DNA of 39,777 nt from Acidimicrobiales bacterium (GTDB lineage: Bacteria > Actinomycetota > Acidimicrobiia > Acidimicrobiales > DASWMK01), in NCBI GenBank assembly GCA_036399815.1, contig DASWMK010000050.1, positions 1 to 39,777 of the forward strand. Reading direction: 5' to 3'. Under the pieces are notes generated by a model. It was not told the origin of the DNA. It ran no database searches and saw only the letters and a list, made by a program, of their open reading frames with translations. The position numbers were made by a program, and so were the translations under genes. This document shows positions 31,542 to 39,777 of the stretch, in pieces; the stretch's first letter is position 1, and each line of letters opens with the position of its first letter.

Positions 31542-32518
31542 CGACCGGAGGCGAGGAAGGCGTCGAGCAGGCGGCGGGCGGCGGCGCCGGGGGCGATTGC
31601 GCCGGCCGCCACCTCGGCCTCCAGCCGGTGCAGCAGGCGGCGGACCTCGGGGTCGCGGCGCAGCCGGTCGAGCACGCTGTCGGTCACCTCCCGCCACATC
31701 CACGACCGGGCCTGGTCGGCCCGCAGGCGGGCGATGCCGGCCTCGCCCAGCGCGGCTCCGAACTCGGCGACGGCGGCGTCCACGTCCGCGATCCCGTCGC
31801 CGGTCACCGACGAGACCAGCACCACCCGGGGCTGCCACTCCGGGTGCGACGGCCGCACGAGCTGGAGCGCCGCCTTCCAGTCGGCCGCCGCGTGCCGAGC
31901 CGGGCCGGCCAGCTCGCCGTCGGCCTTGGTCACGACGACCACGTCGGCCAGCTCGGCGATGCCCCGCTTGATGGCCTGGAGCTCGTCGCCCCCACCCGGC
32001 GCGGCGAGCAGCAGGAACAGGTCCACCAGCTCGGACACGGCCACCTCGGCCTGGCCGACGCCGACGGTCTCGACCAGCACCCGGTCGAACCCGGCCGCCT
32101 CGCACAGCAGCAGCGCCTCGCGGGTGCGGCGGGCGACGCCGCCCGTCGACCCGCCCGACGGCGACGGGCGCACGAACGCCGCCGGGTGGCGGGCCAGGTC
32201 GGCCATGCGGGTCTTGTCCCCGAGGATCGACCCGCCCGACCGGGTGCTCGACGGGTCGACGGCCAGCACGGCGACGCGGTGCCCGGCGGCGACGAGGTGG
32301 AGGCCGAACGCCTCGACGAACGTCGACTTCCCGGCCCCCGGCGCGCCGGACACGCCGATCCGCACCGACCGGCCGGTGCGGTCGAGCACCCGGGCGACGA
32401 CCTCGTCGGCGGCGGCGCGGTGGTCGTCCCGCGTCGACTCGACGAGCGTGATGGCCCTGGCCAGGCTGCGCCGGTCGCCGGCCAGCACACCGGCCACCAG
32501 CCCGTCGACGTCGGGCAA
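31538..32518 (-). CDS. meaB: MeaB-type G3E P-loop GTPase, mutase chaperone
   Basis: MeaB (MMAA in humans) loads adenosylcobalamin into methylmalonyl-CoA mutase and protects the enzyme from inactivation. The 326-residue protein has Walker A GAPGAGKST, the DPSSTRSGGSILGDKTRM switch region, ETVGVGQAE and the guanine motif VTKAD. The C-terminal helices are the family's dimerisation region. It starts at TTG 32518, 8 bp downstream of the mutase stop; the next GTG (about 32491) would remove part of the first helix. Position right after the mutase confirms the role. Confidence 0.95.
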   Translation of the reverse strand: MPDVDGLVAGVLAGDRRSLARAITLVESTRDDHRAAADEVVARVLDRTGRSVRIGVSGAPGAGKSTFVEAFGLHLVAAGHRVAVLAVDPSSTRSGGSILGDKTRMADLARHPAAFVRPSPSGGSTGGVARRTREALLLCEAAGFDRVLVETVGVGQAEVAVSELVDLFLLLAAPGGGDELQAIKRGIAELADVVVVTKADGELAGPARHAAADWKAALQLVRPSHPEWQPRVVLVSSVTGDGIADVDAAVAEFGAALGEAGIARLRADQARSWMWREVTDSVLDRLRRDPEVRRLLHRLEAEVAAGAIAPGAAARRLLDAFLASGR

Positions 32519-32526
32519 CGGCCCGC

Positions 32527-34671
32527 TCAGGCGGCGGACCGCTGGGCCCGGATCAGGTCGAGCACCCGCTCGGCGGCCTTCGGGATGTGCGTGCCCGGCC
32601 CGAACACGGCCGCCACCCCGGCCTGCATCAGGAACTCGTGGTCCTGGGGCGGCACCACGCCGCCGACGACCACGAGCACGTCGTCGGCGCCGGCCTTGCG
32701 GAGCTCCTCGATCAGCGCCGGGACCAGGGTCTTGTGCCCGGCCGCCTGGGTCGACACGCCGACCACGTGGGCGTCGTGCTCGACGGCGTCGCGGGCGACC
32801 TCGGCCGGGGTCTGGAACAGCGGGCCGATGTCGACGTCGAAGCCGAGGTCGGCGAACGCGGTCGCGATCACCTTGGCGCCCCGGTCGTGGCCGTCCTGGC
32901 CCATCTTGGCGACGAGCATCCGCGGTCGGCGGCCCTCGTCGGCGGCGAAGTCCTCCACGTCGGCCCTGATGCGCTCGTAGCCCTCGTCGCCGGCCCAGGC
33001 CGCGCCGTACACGCCGGACACGCTCCGGACCTCCGCCCGGTGCCGGCCGAACACCTGCTCCATGGCGTCGGACATCTCGCCGACCGTCGCCCTCGCCCTG
33101 GCCGCCTCGACGCACAGCTCGAGCAGGTTGACGTCGCCCGCCGCGCCCTTCGTGATGGCCTCGAGCGCCGCCCGGCACCGCTCCTCGTCCCGCTCGGCCC
33201 GCAGCCGCTCCAGCCGGGCCAGCTGCTGCTGGCGGACGCGGGTGTTGTCGATGTCGAGGACCTCGACGTGGTCGGGGTCGTCGGGCCGGTACTTGTTGAC
33301 CCCGACCACCACCTCCTCGCCCCGGTCGATGCGCGCCTGCCGGCGGGCCGCCGCCTCCTCGATGCGGAGCTTCGGCATGCCGGACACGACCGCCCTCGTC
33401 ATGCCGCCCAGCTCCTCGACCTCCTGCACGAGCGCCCACGCCCTCGTCGCCAGCGCGTCGGTGAGCGACTCGACGTACCAGCTGCCGCCGAGCGGGTCGA
33501 CGACGGCCGGCACGCCCGTCTCCTCGGCGAGGATCAGCTGGGTGTTGCGGGCGATGCGGGCCGAGAAGTCGGTGGGCAGGCCGAGGGCCTCGTCGAAGGC
33601 GTTCGTGTGCAGGCTCTGGGTGCCGCCGAGCACGGCGGCCAGCGCCTCCAGGGTCGTGCGGACGACGTTGTTGTACGGGTCCTGCTCGGTGAGCGACACG
33701 CCCGAGGTCTGGCAGTGCGTCCGCAGCATCAGCGACCCCGGCCTGGTCGCCCCGAACCCCTCCATCACCCGGCACCACAGCAGGCGGGCGGCCCGCAGCT
33801 TGGCCACCTCCATGAACAGGTTCATGCCGATGCCGAAGAAGAACGACAGGCGGCCGGCGAACTCGTCGACCCCGAGGCCGGTGGACATGGCCGCCCGCAC
33901 GTACTCCATGCCGTCGGCGATCGTGAAGGCCAGCTCCTGGTCCGCCGTCGCCCCCGCCTCCTGCATGTGGTAGCCGGAGATCGAGATCGAGTTGAACCGG
34001 GGCATGCGGCGGGCCGTGTAGCCGATCACGTCGGCCACGATCCGCATGCTCGGCTCGGGCGGGTAGATGTAGGTGTTGCGGACCATGAACTCCTTGAGGA
34101 TGTCGTTCTGGATGGTCCCGCTCAGCTGCTCGGGCGGCACCCCCTGCTCCTCGCCGGCGACGACGAAGCACGCCATCACCGGCAGCACGGCCCCGTTCAT
34201 GGTCATCGACACGCTCATGCGGTCGAGGGGGATCCCGTCGAAGAGGATCTTCATGTCCTCGACGGAGTCCACGGCCACGCCGGCCTTGCCGACGTCGCCC
34301 ACCACCCGCGGGTGGTCGCTGTCGTAGCCCCGGTGGGTGGCCAGGTCGAAGGCCACCGACAGGCCCTTCTGCCCGGCGGCCAGGTTGCGCCGGTAGAAGG
34401 CGTTGGACTCCTCGGCCGTCGAGAACCCGGCGTACTGGCGGATCGTCCACGGCCGGTTGGCGTACATCGTCGCCCGCACGCCGCGGACGAACGGGGCGAA
34501 CCCCGGGAGGGTGCCGAGGTGGTCGATCCCCTCGGTGTCCTCGGGCGTGTAGAGGGGCTTCACGTCGATGCCCTCGGGGGTCCGCCAGGTCAGCTCCGCG
34601 GGGTCCCGCCCCTTCAGCTCGGTCCTGGCCAGCTCCTCCCAGTCGGCGTAGGTGCGGCGGTCCTCGCTCAT
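32527..34671 (-). CDS. mutB: Methylmalonyl-CoA mutase, large (catalytic) subunit type
   Basis: The enzyme interconverts (R)-methylmalonyl-CoA and succinyl-CoA with adenosylcobalamin. The 714-residue protein has a substrate-binding barrel (about 1-550) with the diagnostic [16 protein letters not shown] region, [18 protein letters not shown] and GYHMQEAG. The B12 domain has D593-x-H595-xx-G598, where His coordinates cobalt. Sequence is very close to human MUT along its full length, which argues against ethylmalonyl- or isobutyryl-CoA mutases. No MutA-type small subunit is nearby, so a homodimer is likely. ATG 34671 has TACGCT 7 nt upstream. Confidence 0.95.
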   Translation of the reverse strand: MSEDRRTYADWEELARTELKGRDPAELTWRTPEGIDVKPLYTPEDTEGIDHLGTLPGFAPFVRGVRATMYANRPWTIRQYAGFSTAEESNAFYRRNLAAGQKGLSVAFDLATHRGYDSDHPRVVGDVGKAGVAVDSVEDMKILFDGIPLDRMSVSMTMNGAVLPVMACFVVAGEEQGVPPEQLSGTIQNDILKEFMVRNTYIYPPEPSMRIVADVIGYTARRMPRFNSISISGYHMQEAGATADQELAFTIADGMEYVRAAMSTGLGVDEFAGRLSFFFGIGMNLFMEVAKLRAARLLWCRVMEGFGATRPGSLMLRTHCQTSGVSLTEQDPYNNVVRTTLEALAAVLGGTQSLHTNAFDEALGLPTDFSARIARNTQLILAEETGVPAVVDPLGGSWYVESLTDALATRAWALVQEVEELGGMTRAVVSGMPKLRIEEAAARRQARIDRGEEVVVGVNKYRPDDPDHVEVLDIDNTRVRQQQLARLERLRAERDEERCRAALEAITKGAAGDVNLLELCVEAARARATVGEMSDAMEQVFGRHRAEVRSVSGVYGAAWAGDEGYERIRADVEDFAADEGRRPRMLVAKMGQDGHDRGAKVIATAFADLGFDVDIGPLFQTPAEVARDAVEHDAHVVGVSTQAAGHKTLVPALIEELRKAGADDVLVVVGGVVPPQDHEFLMQAGVAAVFGPGTHIPKAAERVLDLIRAQRSAA

Positions 34672-34678
34672 GGACCGA

Positions 34679-34684
34679 AGCGTA
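34679..34684 (-). promoter_or_regulatory. -10 element for the methylmalonyl-CoA mutase gene
   Basis: On the minus strand TACGCT (34684-34679) lies 7 nt before ATG 34671, the leaderless spacing. Confidence 0.5.
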
Positions 34685-34728
34685 CGACGGTCGGGGCGTG
34701 ACCTCGACGGCGCCGGCATGCTGTCCCC

Positions 34729-35148
34729 ATGCCGGTGCGGTACGAGTGGCGGGGCGAGGTCGACAGCGGTGCCGTCGAGGCGCTGCACGCCGAGGCGTTC
34801 GGGCACGAGCCGGTCGACCACGACTGGGCCGCCCAGCTGCGCGACCACAGCCTCGGCTGGGTGTGCGCCTACGACGAGGACGGCGACGGGGGCGGCGGCG
34901 GCGCTCTCGTCGGGTTCGTCAACGTCGCCTGGGACGGGGCGCTGCACGCCTTCCTGATCGACACGGCCGTGGCCGAGCGGGCCCAGCGGCGGGGGATCGG
35001 GCGGGAGCTCGTGCGGGTCGCCGAGGAGCAGGCGGCGGCCGCCGGGTGCGAGTGGCTGCACGTCGACTTCGACGACCACCTCCGCCCCTTCTACGTCGGC
35101 GCCTGCGGCTTCACGCCGACCGACGCCGGGCTCGTGGCGCTTCGCTGA
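34729..35148 (+). CDS. GNAT family N-acetyltransferase
   Basis: The 139-residue protein has the GNAT fold. [23 protein letters not shown] provides the central strands, and [13 protein letters not shown] is the acetyl-CoA pyrophosphate-binding motif (R/QxxGxG/A). The C-terminal strands end with [16 protein letters not shown]. Substrate is unknown. ATG 34729 lies 57 bp from the divergent mutase start; CATGCT 6 nt upstream is a weak -10 candidate. Confidence 0.88.
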   Translation: MPVRYEWRGEVDSGAVEALHAEAFGHEPVDHDWAAQLRDHSLGWVCAYDEDGDGGGGGALVGFVNVAWDGALHAFLIDTAVAERAQRRGIGRELVRVAEEQAAAAGCEWLHVDFDDHLRPFYVGACGFTPTDAGLVALR

Positions 35149-35211
35149 CGACCCGTCGCCGCCGTCCGCCGGGCGGTACCTTGTCGGCGGGAGCGGGGCG
35201 AGGAGGTGACG

Positions 35212-35904
35212 GTGGCCGCCGAACCGATCACGGTCGCCATGTTCGGCCTCTCGCGGCTGCCGGCGGCCCGACTGACCAGCCGGGCCTTCGCCGCCGCACT
35301 CCTCGCCGTCTCCGCGGCCGTGACCGTGGTCGCCGCTCTCCGTCTTCCCGCCAGCACGACCGTGAACCTCGGGGCCGTCCTCCTGGCGGTGGACACCCTC
35401 GTCCTCGGCCTCAGCCAGTACTGGGCGCTCCGGCAGGAGAACTCGCTCGACCACCTCTACGAGCGGATCCACCTCGGGAACCTGATGCGGGTGGAGTACG
35501 AGCAGTCGCGACCCGACTCCCGCGATCGGTACGTCGGTGCGGCGGCGCTCCACGGAGAGACGCGAGCGACGCGGGCGAGGTTCCTCTTCTACGTCTTCAC
35601 CGAGATGGACAACCTCGAGTACGCCATCGAGAAGTACCGGCACGGGTTCATGAGCGAGCTCCTCGCCGATCGCGCGCTGCGGACCTTCGTGGCGCGCCTC
35701 CGGCGGGTGCGGTTCCGGGACGCCGTGTCGTCGCACTACCGGGACGCGCCGTACACACCCGAGACCCGACGCGTCATCGAGATGATGCTGCGGATCGCAC
35801 CAGGGCTCGACGACGTCGACGAGGCGCTCTTCGCTCCGCCGGAGCCGTCGGAGGCGACGCCCCGCGCCGGCGACCCCGCCGGTACGACCGACGTCCACGG
35901 GTAG
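35212..35904 (+). CDS. Two-helix membrane protein with a soluble helical domain, unknown function
   Basis: The protein (230 residues) begins with a short polar segment and two transmembrane helices (about 22-40 and 47-68). A soluble, charged helical region follows to about 200, including [23 protein letters not shown], then a disordered acidic tail. I do not recognise the family. GTG 35212 is chosen because AGGAGG (35201-35206) ends 5 nt upstream; GTG 35206 would overlap that site. Codons ending in T or A, such as CTT, CGT, TCT and GAT, are more frequent than in its neighbours, which suggests later arrival. It lies 9 bp upstream of the LpdA-like start. Confidence 0.7.
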   Translation: MAAEPITVAMFGLSRLPAARLTSRAFAAALLAVSAAVTVVAALRLPASTTVNLGAVLLAVDTLVLGLSQYWALRQENSLDHLYERIHLGNLMRVEYEQSRPDSRDRYVGAAALHGETRATRARFLFYVFTEMDNLEYAIEKYRHGFMSELLADRALRTFVARLRRVRFRDAVSSHYRDAPYTPETRRVIEMMLRIAPGLDDVDEALFAPPEPSEATPRAGDPAGTTDVHG

Positions 35905-35907
35905 CCT
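35902..35907 (+). promoter_or_regulatory. -10 element for the LpdA-like gene
   Basis: TAGCCT overlaps the stop codon of the preceding gene and lies 6 nt before ATG 35914. It is identical in sequence and spacing to the one before the M24 peptidase. Confidence 0.55.
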
Positions 35908-35913
35908 CGCGGC

Positions 35914-37281
35914 ATGGCCAGCGTGCACTTCGTCATCATCGGGGGCGGGCCGGCCGGCAACACCGCCGCCACCCATGCCGCCCGCCTCGGGGCCGAGGTC
36001 ACCCTGGTCGAGCGGGACGTGGTCGGCGGGGCCGCGCACCTCTGGGACTGCATCCCGTCCAAGGCGATGATCGCCACCGGCGGCGCCATGTCGTTCAGCC
36101 GGCGCATCGCCGGGATGGGCCTGGCCGACGAGGTCCTGCCCCGGCTCGACGCCCAGCTCATCAAGGAGCGGATCGCCGGCATCGAGCACAAGCTCCACCG
36201 CAACGTGGTCGACCTGCTCACGAGCCAGGGCGTCCGCCTGCTGCAGGGGACGGGCCGGCTGAAGGGCCCGAACGAGGTCGTCGTCGAGACCACCGACGGG
36301 GTCACCGAGCTCCGGGCCGACGCCATCCTCGTGTCCACCGGCAGCCGGCCCCGGGTGCCGGACTGGGCGGAGGTCGACGGCGAGCGGGTGCTGACGACCC
36401 GCCAGGCCTATCCGCCGCCCGAGATCCCCGAGCAGCTCGTGGTGATCGGCTCCGGGGTCACCGGCGTCGAGTTCGTCCACATGTTCTCGTCGTTCGGCGC
36501 CCAGGTGTCGCTGATCGTCAGCCGCCAGCAGGTGCTGCCCCAGAAGGACGCCGAGGTGGCCGCCGCGCTGGAGGACGAGCTGCTGCGGAGGGACGTCCGG
36601 CTGCTGAAGGGGGCGCGGGCCGTCGGCATCGACCGCACGGCCGACGGCGTGGTCGTCCACTGCGACGACGGGCGCATGGCCAAGGGCAGCCACGCCCTGC
36701 TCGCCATCGGGTCCATCCCGAACTCCGAGGGGCTGGGGCTCGACGCCGCCGGCGTGGAGGTCGACCGGTGGGGCTACGTCCCGGTCAACCAGCACTGCGT
36801 CACGAACGTGCCCCACATCTACGCGGCGGGCGACCTGTCCGGGAAGCTGCCGCTGTCGTCGGTGGCCGCCATGCAGGGCCGCAAGATCGCCGAGCACGTG
36901 ATGGGCGGGCACACCCGGGCCCACCGCCACCTCGACTACGAGAAGGCGGCGTCGGCCATCTTCACCGAGCCGGAGATCGCCGACGTCGGCCTGGCCGAGG
37001 CGGACGCGTTCGCCGACGGCCGCAAGATCCGGGTCACCAAGGTGCCGTTCACGGCCAGCGCCAAGGCGCTCATCAACAACGACTCCCGCGGCTTCGTGAA
37101 GATCATCTCGGACCCCGCGACCGGCGTCGTCCTCGGCGGCTCCATCGTGGGCCGCCACGCCGCCGAGCTCATCTCGGTGCTGGCCCTCGCCGTCACGGCC
37201 GGCCTGCGGGTGACCGACATCGTCGAGAGCCTGCTCGTCCACCCGACCCTCTCCGAGCTGCTGGCGGACGCCGCCGAATGA
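35914..37281 (+). CDS. LpdA-like NAD(P)H dehydrogenase (pyridine nucleotide-disulfide oxidoreductase fold)
   Basis: The 455-residue flavoprotein has an FAD-binding [17 protein letters not shown] at the N-terminus, an NAD(P)-binding [12 protein letters not shown] (about 172-183), an FAD-contact YAAGDLSG and the C-terminal dimerisation domain with HPTLSEL. The redox-active CxxxxC of lipoamide dehydrogenase is absent: the site reads [13 protein letters not shown], with only C46. M. tuberculosis Rv3303c (LpdA), an NAD(P)H:quinone reductase, lacks the first Cys in the same way, so a quinone reductase role is the best guess and it is not the E3 partner of the E2 at the left edge. ATG 35914 follows a TAGCCT box. 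The stop overlaps the RDD gene (ATGA). Confidence 0.9.
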   Translation: MASVHFVIIGGGPAGNTAATHAARLGAEVTLVERDVVGGAAHLWDCIPSKAMIATGGAMSFSRRIAGMGLADEVLPRLDAQLIKERIAGIEHKLHRNVVDLLTSQGVRLLQGTGRLKGPNEVVVETTDGVTELRADAILVSTGSRPRVPDWAEVDGERVLTTRQAYPPPEIPEQLVVIGSGVTGVEFVHMFSSFGAQVSLIVSRQQVLPQKDAEVAAALEDELLRRDVRLLKGARAVGIDRTADGVVVHCDDGRMAKGSHALLAIGSIPNSEGLGLDAAGVEVDRWGYVPVNQHCVTNVPHIYAAGDLSGKLPLSSVAAMQGRKIAEHVMGGHTRAHRHLDYEKAASAIFTEPEIADVGLAEADAFADGRKIRVTKVPFTASAKALINNDSRGFVKIISDPATGVVLGGSIVGRHAAELISVLALAVTAGLRVTDIVESLLVHPTLSELLADAAE

Positions 37282-37802
37282 CCGACGACGGGGGGCGGTT
37301 CGACCCCCGGGAGTTCGAGCGGGACGACCGGGGGCGGCCGATCCCGACCTACGAGATGGCGCCCACCGGCCCTGGCGCGCCGGCGGCCATCGCGCAGCGG
37401 GCGGCGGCCCGCCTGTTCGACGTGTTCCTCGTCGTGTTCCTGCCCGGCAGCGCGCTCGTCGGCCTGTTCGGCGAGCGGTCGGGCGACGACCTGCGCTTCC
37501 CGCTGTGGGTGCTGGCCCTGTCGATCCTGCTGGCCGCCGCCTACGAGATCGTGCTGACGGCGACGCGGGGGGCGACGCTCGGCAAGCAGCTCATGGGCAT
37601 CCGCGTCGTCCGCCACCTCGACGGCGGCCGGCCCACGTGGGGGATGTCGGCCATCCGGTTCCTCGTGCCGTCCGTCCAGTACACGACGGCGCCGTTCTTC
37701 CAGCTGATCGCGCTGGCCATCTACCTGAGCGCCGTGCTCCACCCCGAGCGCCGGGGCCTGCACGACCGGGCCAGCGGCACCGTCGTCGTCCGCGCCCGCT
37801 GA
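37278..37802 (+). CDS. RDD family membrane protein
   Basis: The 174-residue protein has an acidic, hydrophilic N-terminus (about 1-40) and then the RDD domain. The first helix follows [20 protein letters not shown] (Arg and Asp of the RDD signature). A second helix is [22 protein letters not shown], and the [15 protein letters not shown] loop and a third helix precede [14 protein letters not shown] (second Asp). Function of the family is uncertain; transport or ion exchange has been suggested for some members. ATG 37278 overlaps the upstream stop by 4 bp. Confidence 0.9.
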   Translation: MTDDGGRFDPREFERDDRGRPIPTYEMAPTGPGAPAAIAQRAAARLFDVFLVVFLPGSALVGLFGERSGDDLRFPLWVLALSILLAAAYEIVLTATRGATLGKQLMGIRVVRHLDGGRPTWGMSAIRFLVPSVQYTTAPFFQLIALAIYLSAVLHPERRGLHDRASGTVVVRAR

Positions 37803-37873
37803 CGCGCCGATGAGCGGCGGGCGGCCGGCCCGTCTGAAGCTGCGACCGTGACACCTCGGACGGAGGCACTCCC

Positions 37874-38623
37874 ATGACCGGTGCACCCTGCTGGATCGAC
37901 CTGCTCACCTCGGACGTGGCCCGGGCCCGCGAGTTCTACGGCGAGCTGTTCGGCTGGACCTCGGAGGAGGCCGGCGCCGAGTACGGCGGCTACGTGAGCT
38001 TCGCCAAGGACGGCCGGGGCGTCGCCGGGTGCATGGGGAACACGCCCGAGACCGGCTCGCCCGACACGTGGTCGGTGTACCTCGAGACCCCCGACGCGGC
38101 GGCCACGGCCGACGCCGCCGTCGCCGCCGGCGGCAAGGTGATCGTGCCGCCCATGCCCGTCACCGACCTCGGCGTCATGCTGTTCCTCACCGACGCCGGC
38201 GGCGCCGCCATCGGCGCCTGGCAGCCCGGCCGCCACACCGGCTTCGGGATCGTGCGCGAGCCGGGGTCGCCGGGCTGGTTCGAGCTCCACACCCGGGACT
38301 ACGAGGCGAGCGTCCGCTTCTACCGCGAGGTTTTCGCGTGGGACACCCACACCGCCGGCGACACGCCCGAGTTCCGCTACACGACCCTCGGCGAGGGCGA
38401 GGCCGCCCAGGCCGGCGTGATGGACGCGAGCGCGTTCCTGCCCGAGGGCGTCCCCGCCCACTGGTCGATCTACTTCGCGGTGGACAGCACCGACGAGACC
38501 CTGGCCAGGGCCGAGGCCCTCGGCGGTCGGGTCGTCCAGCCGGCCGAGACCACGCCGTACGGGCGCCTCGCGCAGGCCGCCGACCCGACCGGCGCGCTGT
38601 TCAAGCTCATCGCCAGGGTCTGA
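37874..38623 (+). CDS. Two-domain VOC (glyoxalase/dioxygenase superfamily) protein
   Basis: The 249-residue protein contains two VOC modules in tandem. The first starts PCWIDLLTSDVARAREFYGELFGW (about 4-27). The second starts GWFELHTRDYEASVRFYREVFAW (about 134-156). Each has the usual beta-alpha-beta-beta-beta layout and a late Gly/Pro-rich strand (VPPMPVTDLGVMLFLTD, TTPYGRLAQAADPTGALF). Similar proteins include Streptomyces hydroxylase-type and antibiotic-binding members; ligand and metal cannot be inferred. ATG 37874 has GGAGG about 7 nt upstream. Confidence 0.9.
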   Translation: MTGAPCWIDLLTSDVARAREFYGELFGWTSEEAGAEYGGYVSFAKDGRGVAGCMGNTPETGSPDTWSVYLETPDAAATADAAVAAGGKVIVPPMPVTDLGVMLFLTDAGGAAIGAWQPGRHTGFGIVREPGSPGWFELHTRDYEASVRFYREVFAWDTHTAGDTPEFRYTTLGEGEAAQAGVMDASAFLPEGVPAHWSIYFAVDSTDETLARAEALGGRVVQPAETTPYGRLAQAADPTGALFKLIARV

Positions 38624-38627
38624 TCGA

Positions 38628-38644
38628 GGCGACGGCGGGTCGCC
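38628..38644. terminator. Short hairpin in a convergent gap
   Basis: A 6-bp perfect stem, GGCGAC with GTCGCC, encloses 5 nt and fills most of the 24-bp gap between the convergent VOC and secreted-protein genes. It has no T-tract. A bidirectional terminator is possible, but such stems arise easily at this GC content. Confidence 0.35.
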
Positions 38645-38647
38645 CGG

Positions 38648-39412
38648 TCAGCCGCGGATGTCGACGGTCGCGACCGTGCGACCGGCGCTCCCGAGGAAGG
38701 GGGCCGCCTCCGCGAAGGCGACGACGGCGACGCTGGCCTCGCCGGGGTGGAACGGGGGCCCGTCGACCGGCTCGGCCCTGACCGTCCACGCCACCCGGTG
38801 CCCGCACAGCACGCGCCCGAAGCCGTACGCGTGCGCCGGGATCTCGCCCTGCTGCTCGACCTGGACGACCAGGTAGGCGGCGGCGTCCTCGGTGCACGAC
38901 ACCGTCCCCTCGACGACCAGCTGGCCCGCCGAGCCGAGCCGGACCTCGTGGCGCACGGCCGGCTCGGCGCGCGGGTAGTCGGGCAGGGGCGCGTCGGGGT
39001 CGAACGACAGCTTCGCCTCGGCGCGGGGACCGCCGGCACCGTCGAGCACCACGAACGAGCACGGTGTCGCCCGGTCGGCGCAGTCGACCCGGCCCAGGCG
39101 CCGGGACTCGACCACCCGGTGGGCCTCGTAGAGGACCCGGAACCGGCCCTGCCGGTTGGCTCCGAAGAACAGGAGGACGCTGAAGTCACAGGTCGAGGGG
39201 GTCGGTTCGCCGACGCACTCGACGGCCAGCAGCTCCTCCCCCCGCTGGAAGCCCCGCCCGACGAGCCAGACCCCCTGGTGATCGACCAGCCCGTCCGCCG
39301 GTTCGACGACCAGGTCGGCCGGCGGCTCCACCGCCAGGGCGCCCGGCGCCCACCCGATCGGGGCGACCAGCGCCGCCGCGACCGCCACCGCGACCACCGC
39401 ACGTGCGCGCAC
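38648..39412 (-). CDS. Secreted neocarzinostatin-like protein
   Basis: The 254-residue protein has a Sec signal peptide (MRARAVVAVAVAAALV, cleavage probably after GALA near residue 27). The first half has VEPADGLVDHQGVWLVGRGFQRGEELLAVEC, the opening strands of the neocarzinostatin/macromomycin immunoglobulin-like fold, with paired cysteines later (C at TPSTCDF, VDCADRATPCSF). A second beta-rich half with two more cysteines (SCTED, VLCGH) may repeat the fold. Enediyne apoproteins have one such domain of about 110 residues; no enediyne genes are present, so a binding role is only implied. GTG 39412 has GGGAGG 6 nt upstream. Confidence 0.65.
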   Translation of the reverse strand: MRARAVVAVAVAAALVAPIGWAPGALAVEPPADLVVEPADGLVDHQGVWLVGRGFQRGEELLAVECVGEPTPSTCDFSVLLFFGANRQGRFRVLYEAHRVVESRRLGRVDCADRATPCSFVVLDGAGGPRAEAKLSFDPDAPLPDYPRAEPAVRHEVRLGSAGQLVVEGTVSCTEDAAAYLVVQVEQQGEIPAHAYGFGRVLCGHRVAWTVRAEPVDGPPFHPGEASVAVVAFAEAAPFLGSAGRTVATVDIRG

Positions 39413-39470
39413 GGCGCACCTCCCGCCTGGGCCGTCCGCCGGCCCTCGCCGGGATCGTAGGCCCGGCGGG

Positions 39471-39777
39471 CTACTCGATGACGGCCACGACGTCGCCGGC
39501 GCCGACGGCCTGGCCGGGGGCGACCTTGACCTCCTTGACCGTCCCCGACCGCTCGGCGGCGATGTTGTTCTCCATCTTCATCGCCTCGAGCACGCACAGG
39601 GCCTGGCCGACCTCCACGGTGTCGCCTGCCGACACCAGCACCTTCACGATCGTGCCCTGCATCGGCACGGTGACCGTGCCGGCCCCGGCGGCGCCGCCGT
39701 GGCCGGCCGCCAGCGCGGCCTTGGGCCGGGGCGCCGGGCGCAGGCCGCCGCCGCCCGCCGCGCCGGCCGCGGCGACG
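39471..39777 (-). CDS. Biotin carboxyl carrier domain, C-terminal part (5' end beyond the window)
   Basis: The frame is open to the right edge and ends at the TAG complementary to 39471-39473. The visible 101 residues are a Gly/Ala/Pro-rich linker followed by a biotinyl domain. GTIVKVLVSAGDTVEVGQALCVLEAMKMENN contains the EAMKM motif whose Lys (bases 39576-39578) is biotinylated. This is either the C-terminus of an acyl-CoA carboxylase alpha chain (biotin carboxylase plus carrier) or a separate carrier. The nearby mutase makes propionyl-CoA carboxylase attractive but unproven. Confidence 0.92.
   Translation of the reverse strand, partial: VAAAGAAGGGGLRPAPRPKAALAAGHGGAAGAGTVTVPMQGTIVKVLVSAGDTVEVGQALCVLEAMKMENNIAAERSGTVKEVKVAPGQAVGAGDVVAVIE

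Noticed and set aside
1-39777. CRISPR arrays, tRNA or rRNA genes, insertion sequences and phage genes
   Set aside because: I saw no regularly spaced identical repeats, no tRNA T-loop signature in a gene-free gap, no rRNA-like stretch and no transposase or integrase. The reading was by eye, so a degenerate element could be missed; a covariance-model scan would settle it.

Overview
This window is very GC-rich (third codon positions almost all G or C) and is packed with genes on both strands. The gene set points to an uncultured or little-studied member of the Actinomycetota, and my best guess is the class Acidimicrobiia. The clues are NHEJ genes (Ku plus a stand-alone LigD-type polymerase), an iron-sulfur APS reductase, B12-dependent MetH, a methylmalonyl-CoA mutase with MeaB, an Rv3303c-like flavoprotein, and many GTG and TTG starts. 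The class is inferred from gene content only. I saw no tRNA, rRNA, CRISPR array, insertion sequence or phage gene.

Layout. 1-2675: the 3' part of a lipoyl-dependent E2 acyltransferase, followed directly by one open frame encoding LipB fused to LipA, so the lipoylated substrate and the enzymes that lipoylate it are neighbours. 2840-6893: an M24 peptidase, a possible 25-codon leader ORF with a hairpin, a membrane protein, then ku and ligD-pol. 6943-10419 (minus): metH. 10429-13066: two AI-2E-family membrane proteins diverging from a 19-bp gap that is a near-perfect mirror-symmetric promoter. 13041-17858: PduO-type cobalamin adenosyltransferase, leucyl aminopeptidase, an unknown protein (minus), a sirtuin and a rhodanese/E1-like sulfur carrier activating protein. 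17870-22519: a tightly overlapping glycan operon of pyruvyl transferase, asparagine-synthetase-like protein, flippase and LapA. 22535-28382: siderophore-interacting-type flavoprotein, two methyltransferases, an AlkZ-like protein, an Hsp20-like protein, a secreted six-bladed Kelch protein, a 4-OT-type tautomerase and CysH. 28379-34671 (all minus): mutase, meaB, a repeat-filled gap, then an LPG-synthase-like membrane protein and two glycosyltransferases. 34729-39777: GNAT acetyltransferase, an unknown two-helix membrane protein, an LpdA-like flavoprotein, an RDD protein, a VOC protein, a neocarzinostatin-like secreted protein and the 3' end of a biotin carrier domain.

How the genes fit together. 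Four genes form a scattered B12 and propionate theme: metH, the adenosyltransferase, mutase with meaB, and a biotinyl domain that could belong to propionyl-CoA carboxylase. Two separate glycan modules probably build or export cell-surface polymers.

The most general regulatory signal is a TANNNT hexamer (usually TAGCCT, TACGCT or TAGGCT) sitting 6-10 nt upstream of the start codon of many genes that begin a transcription unit. This is the spacing expected for leaderless mRNAs. The best candidates for something new are the LipB-LipA fusion with no ATG, GTG or TTG start, the symmetric divergent leaderless promoter, and the pyruvyl transferase/asparagine-synthetase-like operon.
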